A DNA stretch of 24,365 bases. It comes from Vulcanimicrobiota bacterium (GTDB taxonomy: Bacteria; Vulcanimicrobiota; Vulcanimicrobiia; Vulcanimicrobiales; Vulcanimicrobiaceae). Every line of letters begins with the position of its first letter. The first letter of the stretch is position 1. The notes beneath the pieces were generated by a model. It was not told the DNA's origin. It made no database searches and saw only the letters and a list, made by a program, of their open reading frames with translations. The stretch is from assembly GCA_003155175.1 (NCBI GenBank), contig PMFP01000055.1, positions 601 to 24,965 on the forward strand, given 5' to 3'. Positions 23,391-24,365 of this stretch are shown here, one piece after another. The position numbers and the translations under genes are program-made.

Positions 23391-24106
23391 GGCGCCAATC
23401 CCGGCAGAAACATGACGGGGTGTTGCGCGCGCGCGACGAGCTCCGGGAGCGCGAGCGCCGTCGCGACGAGAGCGGCGCCGAAGACGAGGGGAAAGGACAG
23501 CGTGAAGCTGCTAAAACGCGGGATCGTTCGCGCGAGCGCACCGAGCCCGGCCTGCACGACGAAGGCCAGGGCGACGGAAGGCGCCGCGATCTCGGCACCC
23601 GTCGCAACGATCGCACTCGCGTAGCGCATCGCAAACGGCAGCCAGCCGTAGTCCGCGAAAACGCCTCCCGCCGGAATCGCGTCGAACGAGCGGGCGAAGC
23701 CGAGGATCGTATAGCGGTACGCGCCGAGCAGAAAGAAGCCGGCCGTAAACGCGAGCGACCAAAGGCGCCCGTATCCGCTCGGCGCGACCAGTTGGACGTT
23801 GGGCGCGACGGCGCGCACGCCGACGTAGTCGTCGATGACGCGGCCGCCGGCGTACGCCGCATCGTAAAGCAACGAGGCGGCGATACCGATGCCGCTCCCC
23901 AAGACGACTTCGCGCGCGAGCGCGGCGACGAACGGCAAGCCGGATGCGCCGAAGTACGCCCCGCGCACGCCGGGCGCGATCGCAAGTGCGAGAAGCAGCG
24001 CGAGGCCCGCTCGCAACGGAGGTGGAACGCTCGGATGCGAAAAGCCGGGCGCGCGAAACGCAAAGCCCGCGCAGCGCGCCAGGACCAAGAGCGTCGTCGC
24101 CGTCAC
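23387..24106 (-). CDS. fliR: Flagellar export-gate protein FliR
   Basis: 239 residues, GTG start in a GTGA overlap with the fliQ stop. FliR is part of the FliP5-FliQ4-FliR1 core of the export channel in the inner membrane. The sequence shows about six hydrophobic segments, an N-terminal ARCAGFAFRAPGF (compare the family R-x-G-x-(x)-x-x-P-x-F pattern), and the central GIGIAASLLYDAAYAGGRVIDDYVGV that matches the G-x(n)-G-x-x-I/V-D block of FliR/SctT. Length is close to the usual 250-260. The product is poor in Lys and rich in Ala/Gly like its neighbours, and no break is seen. Confidence 0.9.
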   Translation of the reverse strand: MTATTLLVLARCAGFAFRAPGFSHPSVPPPLRAGLALLLALAIAPGVRGAYFGASGLPFVAALAREVVLGSGIGIAASLLYDAAYAGGRVIDDYVGVRAVAPNVQLVAPSGYGRLWSLAFTAGFFLLGAYRYTILGFARSFDAIPAGGVFADYGWLPFAMRYASAIVATGAEIAAPSVALAFVVQAGLGALARTIPRFSSFTLSFPLVFGAALVATALALPELVARAQHPVMFLPGLAP

Positions 24107-24365
24107 GGCGCGGAGACGAATGCGGGAATCGCGTGTACCGCGTCGGCGAAGAGGCCGGCGCAGGCATGCATCGCGGTGCTTCCCAGAACGGCAGCCACGA
24201 AACCGACGGCAAGCAATTTCGGAAGCAGCGTGAGCGTCTGCTCTTGAACCTGCGTTGCGGCTTGTACGATCGCAACGACCGTGCCGACCGCAGCCGATAG
24301 CGCCAGGACCGGAAGGGCGAGCAGCGCCGTGACGACCAGCGTCTCGCGCAATAGTCCGTCGAACG
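24103..24365 (-). CDS. fliQ: Flagellar export-gate protein FliQ, 5' end outside the window
   Basis: About 87 codons are visible. Two hydrophobic helices flank the diagnostic VQAATQVQEQTLTLLPKLLA segment, so the assignment as FliQ/SctS is firm. A TTG at 24351 could serve as start, but the frame stays open to the window edge and reads FDGLLRETLVV. That looks like the natural FliQ N-terminus, so I treat the gene as partial. FliQ packs around FliP/FliR in the export channel. The stop overlaps the fliR start (GTGA). fliP would be expected just beyond base 24365. Confidence 0.88.
   Translation of the reverse strand, partial: FDGLLRETLVVTALLALPVLALSAAVGTVVAIVQAATQVQEQTLTLLPKLLAVGFVAAVLGSTAMHACAGLFADAVHAIPAFVSAP

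Noticed and set aside
20344..24365. Virulence-type type III secretion (injectisome) instead of flagellum
   Set aside because: The order fliQ-fliR-flhB-flhA and the lack of any other Sct gene favour the flagellar apparatus. The sequences alone are diverged, so this is not absolute.

Overview
The window is GC-rich, densely coded bacterial chromosome from a diderm. It encodes a large TonB-dependent outer-membrane receptor, SecD/SecF and the end of a flagellar export-gate operon. The receptor style (carboxypeptidase-regulatory-like N-domain, long Cys-paired loops) and the diverged SecD/FlhA sequences fit an under-sampled phylum such as Candidatus Eremiobacterota (WPS-2). That placement is an impression and was not tested. 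No rRNA, tRNA, CRISPR array, IS element or phage gene was seen, and no gene-free stretch exceeds about 165 bases.

Bases 1-4330 (+) hold two tandem, overlapping paralogues with receiver, GAF, degenerate GGDEF and intact EAL domains, probably c-di-GMP phosphodiesterases. The second has lost the receiver phospho-acceptor Asp. Bases 4334-6334 (-) are an AMP-forming acyl-CoA synthetase followed by a small four-helix membrane protein. Bases 6404-9236 hold a clostripain-like (C11) cysteine peptidase whose Shine-Dalgarno lies inside a strong hairpin, a convergent secreted papain-like (C70-type) cysteine peptidase, and a divergent phosphomannomutase-like HAD protein that also has a hairpin ending on its start codon.

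Bases 9250-13074 (-) are the TonB-dependent receptor. Divergent from it, 13183-15458 (+) is a two-gene unit of a Rieske oxygenase with the Glu-bridged quaternary-amine signature and a monomeric sarcosine-oxidase-like flavoenzyme, overlapping by ATGA. It looks like a stepwise N-demethylation route for a betaine-type compound.

Bases 15477-20178 (-) are secD-secF followed by an overlapping HIRAN-domain DEAH helicase, behind a recognisable promoter and leader hairpin. Bases 20344-24365 (-) are fliQ (cut by the window edge), fliR, flhB and flhA, joined by 1-4 nt overlaps and closed by a hairpin terminator next to the secD promoter.

The most interesting signals are the start-codon hairpin of the C11 peptidase, the receiver decay in the tandem EAL pair, the betaine-type demethylation pair, the HIRAN helicase lacking RecQ hallmarks, and an Asp-to-Asn change in the FlhA charged-residue cluster.
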